Both the position numbers and the translations under genes were made by a program. From Deltaproteobacteria bacterium (GTDB lineage: Bacteria > Myxococcota_A > UBA9160 > PR03), in the NCBI GenBank assembly GCA_035063765.1, contig JAPSFT010000001.1:71497-135496 (forward strand): a DNA stretch of 64,000 bases. The letters run 5' to 3'. Position 1 is the first letter of the stretch, and the number at the start of each line of letters is the position of its first letter. The notes beneath the pieces were generated by a model. That model was given only the letters and a program-made list of their open reading frames with translations, was not told the origin of the DNA and did not search any database. Of this stretch, positions 31,535 through 42,200 are shown in pieces.

Positions 31535-33949
31535 TCAGTCGCCTCCCTGTCGCAGCTCGCCCTGGAAGCGGTCTGCCAGCATGCCCACGACCCGCTCGAG
31601 CGCCCGCGTCACCTCGGCGTCGGTGAGCGTGCGATCGCGCCGCTGGAACACGAGCCGGAAGGCCACGCTGACGCGCCCCTCGGGCACGCCGCGGCCCTCG
31701 TAGCGGTCGAAGACGGCCGCCTCGGCGAGGTGCGGGCCCGCCGTCGCGCAGATCGCCTCGAGCACCCGGGCCGCCGCCACGCCGTGCGGGAGCAGGACGG
31801 CCAGGTCCCGGCGCACGTGCGGATGGCGCGACGGCTCCTCGAAGCGGTGCGGCTCGGGCCGTGCGGCGGCGAGCGCCGCGAGGTCGAGCACGAGCACGGC
31901 GCAGGGGACGTCGATCCCGAGCCGGGCGGCGGCGTCGGGATGCAGCTCGCCGAGCCCTCCGACCACGCGGCCCCCCACCTCGATCCTGGCGCTGGCCGCC
32001 GGGTGCCACCAGGGCGCGCCGGCGCCGGCCTCGAAGCGGGCACCGAGCCCGAGGGCCTCGAGCACCTGCTCTGCTGCGCCCTTCAGCTCGAAGTAGACGG
32101 GGACGGGCGGGCCCGCCTGCCACAGGCCGTCGGCGCTCCCCGCGATCGCCGCCACCAGCTCCGGCCGCTCCTCGGGAAGCTCGCCGGGCGCCCGGGGATG
32201 GAAGGTCGCGCCGAGCTCGAAGAGGCGTACCCGCTCGAGCTGCCGGCTCCGGTTGCCGCGGACGGCGGCGAGGATCGAGGGCACGAGCGTGGTCCGCAGC
32301 GCGCCCTCCTCCTCGGTCAGGGGGTTCTGCACCCGCACCAGGCGCCGGCGCGGGTCGTCCCCGGCGAGCCCGAGCTCGTCGAGCGCCGCCGGGCTCGTGA
32401 AGGGCAGCGTCATGCACTCGAGGAGCCCCGCGGCGCGGAGCGCGTCGCGGGCGGCGCCGGCGAGCACGCGCGCGCGTGCCTCCTCGACCGGAGCGAGTCG
32501 CTCGCTCGGCATCGTGGTCGGGATCCGGTCGTAGCCGTGGATGCGGGCGATCTCCTCGACCAGGTCCACCGGCCGGCGCAGGTCGTTGCGAAAGCTCGGG
32601 ACCCGACAGCGGAGCGGCGTCGCGTGGGGATCCTCGACCCCGACGTCCACCCGCGCGAGGAGCGCGACGATCTCCTCCCGCGTGAGGGCCGTGCCGAGCA
32701 GGCGGTTCGCGCGCGCCGGATCGAGCGCGAGGATCGGCACGGGCTCGAGCGGCGCGCCGGCGGCCTCGACGACCCCTGGCGCCACCTGGCCGCCGGCCAG
32801 CTCGGCGAGCAGGCGCGCAGCCCGGTCGCAGGCGCGGTGCACGCCCTCGCGGTCGACCTGGCGCTCGAAGCGATAGGAGGCCTCGCTGTGGAGGCCCAGG
32901 CGGCGCGCCGTACGGCGCACGCGGGTCGGGTCGAACTGGGCGCTCTCGAGGAAGACGTCCCGGGTGCGCTCGCCCACCTCGGTCTCGGCGCCGCCCATCA
33001 CGCCCGCCAGCGCGATCGCGCGCTCGGCGTCGGCGATCACGAGGTCGCCCGGCTCGAGCGCGCGGCACTCGCCGTCGAGGGTCGCGAGCTTCTCGCCGGG
33101 GACCGCGCGCCGCACGCGCACGACGCCGCCGCGCAGGAGCGCCGCGTCGAAGGCGTGGAGCGGCTGGCCGAGCTCGAGCAGCACCAGGTTCGTCACGTCG
33201 ACGACGACGTTGATCGCGCGCAGGCCGGCCGCCTGGAGTCGCTCCTGGACCCAGGCCGGGCTCGGGCCGACCCGGACCCCCCGCACGAGCCGCCCGGCGT
33301 AGCGCGCGCAGCCCTCCGGGTCGGCGATCTCGACCCGGAACGAGCCGGCCGCCGGCGCCCCGGCCTCGGGCGGCTCGGAGGGCGGCACGCGCAGGGCGCC
33401 TCCGAAGTGCGCCCTCACCTCGCGCGCGATCCCGAGCAGCGAGGCGCAGTCGCCGCGGTTCGGGGTGAGCGCGATCTCGACCACGCGATCGCCGGCCGCC
33501 AGCACCTGGTCGAGGGGCGCGCCGACCGGCGCCGCGGGATCGAGCACGAGGATCCCGGCCTGGTCGTCACCGAGGCCCAGCTCGCGGGCCGAGCAGATCA
33601 TGCCGTGGGAGCTGACGCCGCGGATCTTCGCCTTCTCGAGCTTGCGCCCGTCGGGGAGCGTGGCACCGGGTGAAGCCACCGCGACCTTCTGGCCCGCCGC
33701 CACGTTCGGGGCACCGCAGACGATCTCGACCGGCTCGCCGCCGCCCAGGTCCACGCGGCAGAGCGCGAGCCGGTCCGCGTTCGGGTGGCGCTCGCGGCTC
33801 ACGACCAGCCCCACGCGCACGCCCGAGAGGTCGGGCCCCACGCGCTCGACGCCCTCCACCTCGAGCCCGCCCTGGGTGAGCCGCGCCAGCAGCTCCGGCT
33901 CGGGCGGAAGCGCGATCCACTCCGCGAGCCAGCGCAGCGGCACGCGCAT
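31535..33949 (-). CDS. pheT: Phenylalanyl-tRNA synthetase beta subunit
   Basis: 804 residues. MRVPLRWLAEWIALPPEPE starts the protein, followed by the tRNA-binding EMAP-like domain (VGLVVSRERHPNADRLALCRVDLG, near 45-70), B3/B4 editing domain (INVVVDVTNLVLLELGQPLHAFD) and the C-terminal ferredoxin-like FDX-ACB (HPHVRRDLAVLLP). It forms an alpha2beta2 enzyme with PheS. The ATG overlaps the pheS stop (TGATG). Confidence 0.97.
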   Translation of the reverse strand: MRVPLRWLAEWIALPPEPELLARLTQGGLEVEGVERVGPDLSGVRVGLVVSRERHPNADRLALCRVDLGGGEPVEIVCGAPNVAAGQKVAVASPGATLPDGRKLEKAKIRGVSSHGMICSARELGLGDDQAGILVLDPAAPVGAPLDQVLAAGDRVVEIALTPNRGDCASLLGIAREVRAHFGGALRVPPSEPPEAGAPAAGSFRVEIADPEGCARYAGRLVRGVRVGPSPAWVQERLQAAGLRAINVVVDVTNLVLLELGQPLHAFDAALLRGGVVRVRRAVPGEKLATLDGECRALEPGDLVIADAERAIALAGVMGGAETEVGERTRDVFLESAQFDPTRVRRTARRLGLHSEASYRFERQVDREGVHRACDRAARLLAELAGGQVAPGVVEAAGAPLEPVPILALDPARANRLLGTALTREEIVALLARVDVGVEDPHATPLRCRVPSFRNDLRRPVDLVEEIARIHGYDRIPTTMPSERLAPVEEARARVLAGAARDALRAAGLLECMTLPFTSPAALDELGLAGDDPRRRLVRVQNPLTEEEGALRTTLVPSILAAVRGNRSRQLERVRLFELGATFHPRAPGELPEERPELVAAIAGSADGLWQAGPPVPVYFELKGAAEQVLEALGLGARFEAGAGAPWWHPAASARIEVGGRVVGGLGELHPDAAARLGIDVPCAVLVLDLAALAAARPEPHRFEEPSRHPHVRRDLAVLLPHGVAAARVLEAICATAGPHLAEAAVFDRYEGRGVPEGRVSVAFRLVFQRRDRTLTDAEVTRALERVVGMLADRFQGELRQGGD

Positions 33950-34974
33950 CAGACCTGCTCCAGCACGCGGGCGTCGCCGTCGAAGAGCAGGTGGATGTTC
34001 GGGATGCCCCAGCGCAGCATCGCGGCGCGGTCGAGCGTCATGCCGAAGGCGAAGCCCTGCCACCGTTCGGGATCGATCCCGCAGTGCTCGAGCACGACCG
34101 GGTGGATCATCCCGCAGCCGCCGGCCTCGATCCAGCCCGACTGCGAGCAGGTGGCGCAGCCGGCTCCCGCGCAGATCCGGCAGCGGTAGTCCATCTCGGC
34201 GGAGGGCTCGGTGAAGGGGAAGTAGGAGGAGCGGAAGCGCAGCTCGACGTCGGCGCCCATCATGTGACGCTGGAACGCGTAGAGGATGCCCTTCAGGTCG
34301 GCGAACGAGGCCGTCTCGTCGACCATGAAGCCCTCGACCTGGTGGAACATCGGCGAGTGACGCGGGCTGCGGTCGCAGCGGTAGACCCGGCCCGGCGCGA
34401 TGAAGCGGAAGGGCGGCGTGCGACCGGTCATGGTGCGGATCTGGACCGGCGAGGTGTGGGTGCGCAGCACGTGGCCGCCCTCGACGAAGAAGGTGGCCTG
34501 CATGTCCCGCGCCGGGTGGTCGGCGGGCATGTTGAGGGCCTCGAAGTTGTTCCACTGGCTCTCGACCTCGGGCCCTTCCTCGACCGAGAAGCCGAGCCCG
34601 TGGAAGAAGGCCACCACGTCGCGCTCGACGCGGGTCACCGGGTGGAGCGCACCGCGCGGCGGGCGCCAGCCGGGCAGCGTGACGTCGAGGCGCGGCGCTC
34701 CGAGCGCGCTTGCACGCGCGTCCCGCTCGAGCTCGGCGCGGCGCGCCTCGACGAGCGCCTCGATGCGCGTCTTGATCGCATTGGCCTGCTCGCCCGCGCG
34801 CGCTCGTTCCTCGGGCGAGAGCTGCCCGATCCCGCGCAGCGCCGCGGCGAGTGCGCTCTTCCTGCCGAGCAGGCGCGCGCGTACCTCGGCCAGCGCCGGC
34901 AGGCTCGAGGCCCCGGCCAGCGCCTCGCGCGCCTGCCCCTCGAGCGCCTCGAGGCTCGCGTGCTCGGCCGCCAC
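33949..34974 (-). CDS. pheS: Phenylalanyl-tRNA synthetase alpha subunit
   Basis: 341 residues from GTG 34974. N-terminal coiled coil, then the class II catalytic core: HPVTRVERDVVAFFHGLGF, motif 2 region FRFIAPGRVYRCDRSPRHSPMFHQVEGF, and motif 3 GMTLDRAAMLRWGIPNI. It charges tRNA-Phe. It lies 11 bases after rplT and is coupled to pheT. Confidence 0.97.
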   Translation of the reverse strand: MAAEHASLEALEGQAREALAGASSLPALAEVRARLLGRKSALAAALRGIGQLSPEERARAGEQANAIKTRIEALVEARRAELERDARASALGAPRLDVTLPGWRPPRGALHPVTRVERDVVAFFHGLGFSVEEGPEVESQWNNFEALNMPADHPARDMQATFFVEGGHVLRTHTSPVQIRTMTGRTPPFRFIAPGRVYRCDRSPRHSPMFHQVEGFMVDETASFADLKGILYAFQRHMMGADVELRFRSSYFPFTEPSAEMDYRCRICAGAGCATCSQSGWIEAGGCGMIHPVVLEHCGIDPERWQGFAFGMTLDRAAMLRWGIPNIHLLFDGDARVLEQV

Positions 34975-34985
34975 GCCCGTCCCGG

Positions 34986-35342
34986 TCAGGCCGTCTTCGC
35001 GCGCGCCCGCTGGACCAGCGCCGCGAACGCCTGCGGATCCACCGCCGCCAGCTCCGCCAGGTGCTTGCGGTCGATCTCGACGCCGGCCTTGCGCAGGCCG
35101 TCCATGAGCTGGCTGTAGGACAGGCCGTGCTCGCGGGCCGCCGCGTTGATGCGCGTGATCCACAGGCTGCGGAAGTCGCGCTTGCGCTGCTTGCGGTCGC
35201 GGTACGCGTAGGTCCAGGCCCGCTCGACGGTCTCCCGTGCGACCTTGAACAGACGGTGCCGCGAGCCGAAATAGCCCTTGGCTTCCTTCAGGATCCGGTT
35301 GTGCCGGCGCCGCTTCGCGACGCCCCGCTTGACTCTCGGCAT
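34986..35342 (-). CDS. rplT: 50S ribosomal protein L20
   Basis: 118 residues, standard length. [39 protein letters not shown] and [22 protein letters not shown] are the conserved L20 segments. It binds 23S rRNA and is needed early in 50S assembly. In many bacteria L20 represses its own operon; no leader element was identified here. Confidence 0.98.
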   Translation of the reverse strand: MPRVKRGVAKRRRHNRILKEAKGYFGSRHRLFKVARETVERAWTYAYRDRKQRKRDFRSLWITRINAAAREHGLSYSQLMDGLRKAGVEIDRKHLAELAAVDPQAFAALVQRARAKTA

Positions 35343-35380
35343 GCTTCGACCCTTCCTTGCGCCGGCTCGCGCCGCCGGGC

Positions 35381-35575
35381 TCAGCCCGGCAGCAGCTTCT
35401 CGAGCCGCTTCTGGTCCACCGCGGAGGCCACCACCCGATCGCGCAGGTGGCGCTTCCGCTTGGAGCTCTTCTTGGTGAGGATGTGGCTCATCCCCTTCTG
35501 GGAGCGGACGAACTTGCCCGTGCCCGTGCGCTTCACGCGCTTGGCCGCTCCCCGGTGCGTCTTCATCTTCGGCAT
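35381..35575 (-). CDS. rpmI: 50S ribosomal protein L35
   Basis: 64 residues: [21 protein letters not shown] and [15 protein letters not shown], typical for L35. Its start overlaps the infC stop (TGATG at 35573-35577), consistent with coupled translation. Confidence 0.97.
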   Translation of the reverse strand: MPKMKTHRGAAKRVKRTGTGKFVRSQKGMSHILTKKSSKRKRHLRDRVVASAVDQKRLEKLLPG

Positions 35576-36243
35576 CAGTTCTCTCCCGGCGCCGGCTCGG
35601 CGGCCGGCGCTCCCTGCTCTTCCGTCCCGCCGGCACCCGGCTCGCCGGACCCGGTCCCGTCGGCCTGTTGCCGGGCCCGTTCGAGGCGTGCGATGGCGTC
35701 GCGGTTCGGGACCAGGATCATCGACATGAACCGCCCCTCGAGCCGCGGCGTGCTCTCGACGTTGGCGATGTCGGCCAGCATGGCCTTCACCCGATCGAGC
35801 TGCTCGAAGCCCAGGCTGGTGTGCACGATCTCCCGGCCCCGGAACATCAGCGTCACCTTGACCTTGTCGCCCTCGATCAGGAAGCGCCGCGCGCTCCGCA
35901 CCTTGAAATCCAGGTCGTGGTCGTCGGTGCGCGGCCGTAACTTCACTTCCTTGAGCGTGGCGGCATGCGCCTTGGCCTTGCTGGCCGCCTGCTTCTTCTT
36001 CTGCTCGTACTTGTACTTCCCGTAGTCCATGATGCGACACACGGGAGGATTGGCTCCGGGCGCCACCTCGACCAGGTCGAGGCCGCGCTCCTGCGCCTTC
36101 TGGAGCGCGTCCCAGGGCGTCATCACGCCGAGCTGCGACCCGTCGTCGTCGACGACACGGATCTCACGGGCGCGGATGCGCTCGTTGACACGCTCGGCGC
36201 TCTCGGGCCGGACGTCGCGTTCACCTCGCTTGGGGAATCGGAT
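35575..36243 (-). CDS. infC: Translation initiation factor IF-3, apparent ATC start
   Basis: 222 residues if translation begins at ATC 36243. GGAGGA lies six bases upstream, and the conserved N-terminal domain ([17 protein letters not shown]) lies before the first standard start codon (GTG near 36129), so a canonical start would remove it. The remainder is typical IF3: [31 protein letters not shown], then the C-terminal domain [21 protein letters not shown] and MFRGREI. E. coli infC uses ATT and is repressed by its own product through that rare start; the same logic likely applies here. It follows thrS by 27 bases. Confidence 0.95.
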   Translation of the reverse strand: MRFPKRGERDVRPESAERVNERIRAREIRVVDDDGSQLGVMTPWDALQKAQERGLDLVEVAPGANPPVCRIMDYGKYKYEQKKKQAASKAKAHAATLKEVKLRPRTDDHDLDFKVRSARRFLIEGDKVKVTLMFRGREIVHTSLGFEQLDRVKAMLADIANVESTPRLEGRFMSMILVPNRDAIARLERARQQADGTGSGEPGAGGTEEQGAPAAEPAPGEN

Positions 36244-36270
36244 GCGCGTTCCTCCGCGGGACGGTTCGGT

Positions 36271-38205
36271 TCAGGCCCTCGCCCGGCGCTCGGCCACCGC
36301 GGCCGCGAGCTCGGATGCGAAGGCGTCGAGGGCCAGCGCCTGTGCCGCCCCCTGGGCGCCGTGCCGGCGGCGCGGGGTGACGGTCCCGCTCGCCACCTCC
36401 TGGTCGCCGACCACGGCCATCACCGGGATCTTCTGCGTCTCCGCCTCCCGGATCTTGAAGTTGAGCTTCTCGTTGCGCTCGTCGAGGACGGCGCGCAGCC
36501 CGCGCGCGGCCAGCGCGTCGCGCACGCGCGCGCCCCACGCCGCGTGGCGCTCGGCGATCGGCAGCACCACCACCTGGACGGGCGCGAGCCAGAGCGGGAA
36601 GTCGCCCGCCGTGTGCTCGAGGTAGATCGCGAGGAAGCGCTCGAGCGAGCCCAGGATCGCGCGGTGCAGCATGGCCGCCCGGTGCTCCTGGCCGTCGCTC
36701 CCCGTGTAGCGCAGGTCGAATCGCTCGGGCGCCGACATGTCGACCTGGATCGTGCCGAGGGTCCAGGTGCGGCCCATCACGTCGCGGAAGTCGCACTCGA
36801 CCTTGGGCGCGTAGAAGACCGCCTCGCCGGCCTTGATGCCGCAGGCGTAGCCGGCCGCCTCGACCGCGCGCACCAGCAGCCGCTCGGCGCGGTCCCAGTC
36901 CTCGGGCGCGCCGATGAAGCGCTCGGGCCGCGTCGACACCGACACCTGGACGTCGTCGAGGCCGAGCGCGCCGTAGACCTCGCGGAGCATCTCGAAGAAG
37001 CGAGCGAGCTCCGGCTCGACCTGCTCGGGCATGCAGAAGACGTGGGCGTCGTCCTGCGCGAAGGAGCGCACCCGCGACAGCCCGTGCAGGGTCCCCGAGC
37101 GCTCGTTGCGGTGCAGTCGCGTGAACTCCGCGTAGCGCAGCGGCAGCTCGCGGTAGCTGTGCTTCGCGGTGTTGTAGAAGGCGCAGTGGCCGGGGCAGTT
37201 CATCGGCTTGACGAAGAGCTCCTCCTCCTCGTCGCCCTGGAAGCGGAACATGTCGTCGCCGAAGTTCTCGTAGTGGCCCGAGGTCTTGAAGAGCTCGGCC
37301 CGGAAGAGCTGCGGCGTGATCACCTCCTGGAAGCCGTACTTCGGGTACAGGCTCCGCACGTAGCCGACCAGCTCGTTGACGAGCACGACGCCCTTCGGGT
37401 GGAAGAAGGGCGAGCCCGGCGAGAGCGGGTCCACGTGGAAGAGGTCGAGCTCCTGGCCGAGCCGGCGGTGGTCGCGGCGGCGCGCCTCCTCGATCCGCGC
37501 CAGGTGCTGGTCGAGCTCCTTCGGGGTGGCGAAGGCGGTCCCGTAGACGCGCTGGAGCATCGGGTTGCGCTCGTCGCCCCTCCAGTAGGCGCCGGCCAGC
37601 TCGACGAGCTTCACCGCGCCGATCTGGTCGGCGCGCTGCACGTGCGGGCCGCGGCACAGGTCCTGGAAGCCGCCGTGGTGGAAGATCGTGATCGGCTCGC
37701 CGTGCGGGATGTCGTCGATGCGCGCCACCTTCAGGTGCTCGCCGAGGCCCGCAAAGCGCGCCTTCGCCTCCGCGCGATCCACCACCTCCCGGGTGAACGT
37801 GGCTCCCTCGGCGAGGATGCGGCGCATCTCGTCCTCGATGCGCTCGAGGTCCCCGGGCGTGAAGGGGCGCTCGACCAGGAAGTCGTACTGGAACTTCTCG
37901 CTGTGGTCGCTGCGGCCGACGTCGATCTGGGCGTTCGGGAACAGGCGCTTCACGGCGTCGGCCATCACGTGCTCGGCCGAGTGCCGGATCACCTCGCCGG
38001 CCTGGGGGTCGCGCGCGGTCACGATCTCGACGGCGCAGTCGCCCGCGAGCGGCAGGCGCAGGTCCACCAGGCGGCCGTCGACGCGGCCCGCGAGCGCGGC
38101 GCGCGCCAGCCCCGGGCCGATGCGCTCCGCCACGGCGAGGATCGTCGAGCCCTCCGGCACGGCGAGGGTCTTGCCGTCCGGCAGGCGGACCGAGATCTCG
38201 CTCAT
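36271..38205 (-). CDS. thrS: Threonyl-tRNA synthetase
   Basis: 644 residues, family length. TGS domain at the N-terminus (SVRLPDGKTLAVPEGSTI), editing domain with the HxxxH zinc-type site in HSAEHVMADAVKRLF, catalytic core with the zinc ligand Cys in KPMNCPGHCAFY, motif 2 LHRNERSGTLHGLSRVR and motif 3 HRAILGSLERFL, then the anticodon domain. First gene of the thrS-infC-rpmI-rplT-pheST-ihfA cluster. Confidence 0.98.
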   Translation of the reverse strand: MSEISVRLPDGKTLAVPEGSTILAVAERIGPGLARAALAGRVDGRLVDLRLPLAGDCAVEIVTARDPQAGEVIRHSAEHVMADAVKRLFPNAQIDVGRSDHSEKFQYDFLVERPFTPGDLERIEDEMRRILAEGATFTREVVDRAEAKARFAGLGEHLKVARIDDIPHGEPITIFHHGGFQDLCRGPHVQRADQIGAVKLVELAGAYWRGDERNPMLQRVYGTAFATPKELDQHLARIEEARRRDHRRLGQELDLFHVDPLSPGSPFFHPKGVVLVNELVGYVRSLYPKYGFQEVITPQLFRAELFKTSGHYENFGDDMFRFQGDEEEELFVKPMNCPGHCAFYNTAKHSYRELPLRYAEFTRLHRNERSGTLHGLSRVRSFAQDDAHVFCMPEQVEPELARFFEMLREVYGALGLDDVQVSVSTRPERFIGAPEDWDRAERLLVRAVEAAGYACGIKAGEAVFYAPKVECDFRDVMGRTWTLGTIQVDMSAPERFDLRYTGSDGQEHRAAMLHRAILGSLERFLAIYLEHTAGDFPLWLAPVQVVVLPIAERHAAWGARVRDALAARGLRAVLDERNEKLNFKIREAETQKIPVMAVVGDQEVASGTVTPRRRHGAQGAAQALALDAFASELAAAVAERRARA

Positions 38206-38274
38206 GAACGCGGCAGGGTCATGGGATGGGGCTCTTCGATGTCCGTGGGAGCGCGGGAAGCCGAAGGGAGGCCG

Positions 38275-38349
<75 letters not shown>

Positions 38350-38372
38350 GAAAGCCGCCTAACGTGGCGCAG

Positions 38373-38401
38373 TCGATACCGTTTTGGGTGCGGTTCGTCA
38401 A
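38373..38401 (-). promoter_or_regulatory. Sigma-70 promoter of tRNA-Val (and possibly thrS)
   Basis: TTGACG (38396-38401) and TATCGA (38373-38378) on the minus strand are separated by exactly 17 bases and sit just upstream of the tRNA 5' end. It is the clearest housekeeping promoter in the window and might also feed the thrS cluster. Confidence 0.7.
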
Positions 38402-38423
38402 ATCCGCGAACCCTGCCGGAGGG

Positions 38424-39206
38424 TCACGGAGAGGGCGGAGAGGCAGGGTCCGTGGCGGGCGCCGGGGCTGGGTCGGAGGAAGGTGCCGCGGCGGGCTCGG
38501 ACCCCGGCACGTCGAGCGCCGGGGACGCCGCTGCGACCATGCGCAGGCGCAGGGTTCCGGGCGCCGAGGCCGCCACCGCGACCCCGAGCGAGTCGCCAAC
38601 CGCTCGGCGCAGGCGCTCGACCAGCGCCTCGTTGCTCTCGTCCGTCTGCATCTCGGCGACGACGACCCCGCGGGCGAACTCGATCGGCCGCACGTCGCTG
38701 CCGCGCGCCGCGAGCGCCCGCCGCACGCGCTCCCAGGTCGGCCATGCCTCGACCCCCTCGATCGTGAGCCAGAGCGAGTGGACCCCGCCGGGCGCCGCCG
38801 CCCCGAGGAGCCCCCCCCGGCGCAGCGCCTCGCGCACGCGCCCCGCCTCCACCTGGGCGGCCACGACCACCACGTACTCCCGCTCCACCCCGGGCTCCTG
38901 GACGAGCTGCGCCGGGCGCTCGCCGCGATCCTCGGAGAGCTGGTACTGGACCGCGTAGCCGCGCAGGTCGGCGCCGAGGGCCGCCTCGAGCGCGGCGCGC
39001 TCGGTCACGGCCGCGCCCCCCTCGCGCGCGAGCTCATCGGCCACGAGCAGCACGGCCTCGCGCAGGCCCGAGGCGAGTGCGGCCTGGCGCGCGCCCTCGC
39101 CCGCCGGCGCCGCCCCGACCGCGTCCACCTGGACGAGCTCGGCCGCGGCGGGCCGGGCCACCGCCAGCAGCACGGCGAGCACCCGGAGCGCCCGCGCACC
39201 CCTCAT
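38424..39206 (-). CDS. Exported DUF2066-like protein
   Basis: 260 residues from ATG 39206, overlapping the dnaE stop (ATGA). The signal peptide ends near AAA-ELVQ. The N-terminal region (APAGEGARQAALASGLREAVLLVADEL) resembles DUF2066 and FlgT-like periplasmic proteins; a long Pro/Ala/Ser tail closes the protein. Function unknown. Confidence 0.6.
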   Translation of the reverse strand: MRGARALRVLAVLLAVARPAAAELVQVDAVGAAPAGEGARQAALASGLREAVLLVADELAREGGAAVTERAALEAALGADLRGYAVQYQLSEDRGERPAQLVQEPGVEREYVVVVAAQVEAGRVREALRRGGLLGAAAPGGVHSLWLTIEGVEAWPTWERVRRALAARGSDVRPIEFARGVVVAEMQTDESNEALVERLRRAVGDSLGVAVAASAPGTLRLRMVAAASPALDVPGSEPAAAPSSDPAPAPATDPASPPSP

Positions 39207-42200
39207 ACCACCACCTCCGCCACGCGCCGGCCGAAGAGCTGGTCGAGCGCCCGCAGGAGCCCGTCGTCCGGGTCTACGGCCCAGGCGTCGGGCAGCGCGA
39301 TCACGGTCTCGCTCTCGCCGGGGATGCGGACGCTCAGCAGCACGGGGCAATCGCCGGGATGCTGGCCGAGGGCCTGGCGCAGCGCCAGCAGCCGATCGCG
39401 GCTCGCCTCGGCCGCCACCACCTCGAGGCGCAGCCGCTTGGCGAAGCGCACCTCGGCCTCCTCGATCGTGACCGCGTCGTTCACGAGCAGCTTCGGCGGG
39501 TCGCCCGCCTCGAGCTTGCCGCTGACGAGGAGCGGCAGCGGCGGGCTCCCGGGCTCGGGCTCGAGCGCGCGCTTGAGCAGCGCGCGCAGCCGCGCGTAGG
39601 GCGCCGGGAAGAGGACGAGGTCGAAGGCGCCCTCGAGGTCCTCGAGCGTGCCGAAGGCCATCGTCTCGCCGCGCCGGCTGCGGGTCTCGCGGAGCGCCGT
39701 CACGAGGCCTCCCACCCGTACCTCGCGCCCGTCGTAGTCGGCAGCCTGGCCGGCCCGCAGGTCGGCGAAGCGCGCGAGCTCGGGCGCCACCGCCGCCAGC
39801 GGATGGCCCGTCACGTAGAAGCCGAGCAGCTCCTTCTCGAATCCGAGCCGCTCGCGCTCCGTCCAGGGCGCGGCCTCCGCGAGCCGCGGGGCCTCGCCCG
39901 CCGCCGCGGCCGCGGTGCCCCCGAAGAGGCTCGCCTGCCCGATCTCGCGGTCGCGCTGCGCGGCCGCGCCGCGCTCGAGCGCCGGGTCGAGCGACGCCCA
40001 GACCGCCGCCCGGTTCGGGTGCAGCGAGTCGAAGGCGCCGCACTTGACGAGGCTCTCGACGACGCGGCGGTTCACGCGCCGGCCGTCCACGCGCTGCGCG
40101 AAGTCGAAGAGGTCCGGGAAGCGCCCCGCGTCCGCGCCGCGCGCCTCCAGGATCGCCTCGATCGCGCCCTCGCCCACGTTCTTCACGCCGGCGAGCCCGA
40201 AGCGCAGGCCGCCCGCCGCGACCGTGAAGTCCCGCGCGGACTCGTTCACGTCGGGCGGCAGCACCTCGATCCCCTGCGCGCGGGCGTGCGCGATGTAGCG
40301 GGCGAGCTTGTCGTGGTTGCCCGCCTCGACCGTGAGCAGGGCCGCCAGGTACTCGCGCGGGTGGTTCGCCTTGAGCCAGGCCGTCTGGTAGGTGATCAGC
40401 GCGTAGGCCGTCGAGTGCGACTTCGCGAAGCCGTACTCGGCGAACTCGGCGATCAGGTCGAAGACCTCGGCCGCGCGCCCGGCGTCGATCCCGTTGCGCG
40501 TGCAGCCCGAGACGAAGCGCTCGCGCTGCCTCGCCATCTCCTCGACCTTCTTCTTGCCCATCGCGCGGCGCAGGAGATCCGCCTCGCCGAGCGAGTAGCC
40601 CGCCAGCTTGTTCGCGATCTGCAGCACCTGGTCCTGGTAGACGATGACCCCGAGGGTCTCGGCCGTGATCTCGGCCAGCTCGGGCAGCATGTAGTCGACC
40701 TTCGTGATCCCGTGCTTGCGGTTCACGTAGTCCTCGACCATGCCCGAGTTGAGCGGGCCCGGCCGGTAGAGCGCGACCAGCGGGATCAGCTCCTTGAACT
40801 GGCGCGGGCGCAGCTTCACGACCAGGTCCGTCATGCCGGACGACTCGACCTGGAAGACGCCCTCCGTGTCGCCCTTGCAGAGCAGGTCGTAGGTGGCGGC
40901 GTCGTCGAGCGGCACGGCCTCGACCGAGAAGCCGGGCTCGCGGGACCGGATCGCGCGCTCGGCGTCGGCGATCACGGTGAGCGTCTTGAGCCCGAGGAAG
41001 TCGAACTTGATCAGCCCGACCTTCTCGACGCAGCGCATGTCGTACTGGGTCATCACGTCGCCGGTGCGCGCGTCGCGGTAGAGCGGCACCGAGCGGATCA
41101 GGGGCTCGGTGCCGATCACGACCCCGGCCGCGTGCTTGCTCGCGTGGCGGGTCAGGCCCTCGAGCTTGCGCGCGGTCTCGAAGAGGCGCGCCACCTGCCC
41201 GTCCGCCTCGATCCGCGCGCGCAGGTCGGGCGACTGCGCGATCGCCTCGTCGAGCTTGATGCCGAGCGTCTCGGGCACGAGCTTCGCGATCCGGTCCACG
41301 TCGCCGAAGGGCATCCCGAGCACGCGCCCCACGTCGCGGATCGCGGCGCGCGCCTGGAGCGTCCCGAAGGTCGCGATCTGCGCGACCCGCATCTCGTCGG
41401 GCGCGGGTGTCCTGGTCCCGTCGTACTTCTCGGCGACGTAGCGGATCACCTGGTCGCGGCCGCGCATGCAGAAGTCCACGTCGATGTCCGGCATCGAGAC
41501 CCGCTCGGGGTTCAGGAAACGCTCGAAGATGATGTCGTACTCGATCGGATCCACACCGGTAATTCCAAGGCCCCAGGCCGCCAGGCTCCCGGCCGAGGAG
41601 CCGCGCCCGGGCCCGACCGGGATGCCGCTGCGCCGGGCGTAGTCGATGAAGTCCGCGACGATCAGGAAGTAGCCGGCGAAGCCCATCGACTGGATCACGC
41701 CGAGCTCGCTCTTCATGCGCTCTTCGTAGACGCGGTGCTTCGTCGGGATCGGCTCGTCGGGCGCGAGGCCGAGGCGGCGGCGCAGCCCCGCCCAGGCCTG
41801 CTCCTCGAGCACCTGCTCGCGGGTACGCCCCGCCGGCACCTGGTACTCGGGCAGGTGGTAGCGGCCGGTCTCGATCTCGAGCGAGCAGCGCTCGGCGATC
41901 TCGAGCGTGGCCTCGACCGCCGAGGGGTGGTCGTGGAAGAGCTCGCGCATCTCGTCGCCGTCGCGCACGTAGAAGCCCTGGCCGTCGAAGCGGAAGCGCT
42001 TCGGGTCCTCGAGGTTCGCGGCCGTCCCGATGCAGAGCAGCACGTCGTGATGGGGGTGGTCGCCCTGCTCGAGGTAGTGCGCGTCGTTGGTGGCGACGAG
42101 CGGCAGCCGCAGGTCCGCCGCCATCTTCACGAGCTCGGCGTTCACCTGGTCCTGGGCGGGGATGCCGTGGCGCTGGAGCTCCAGGTAGAAGCGGCCCGGG

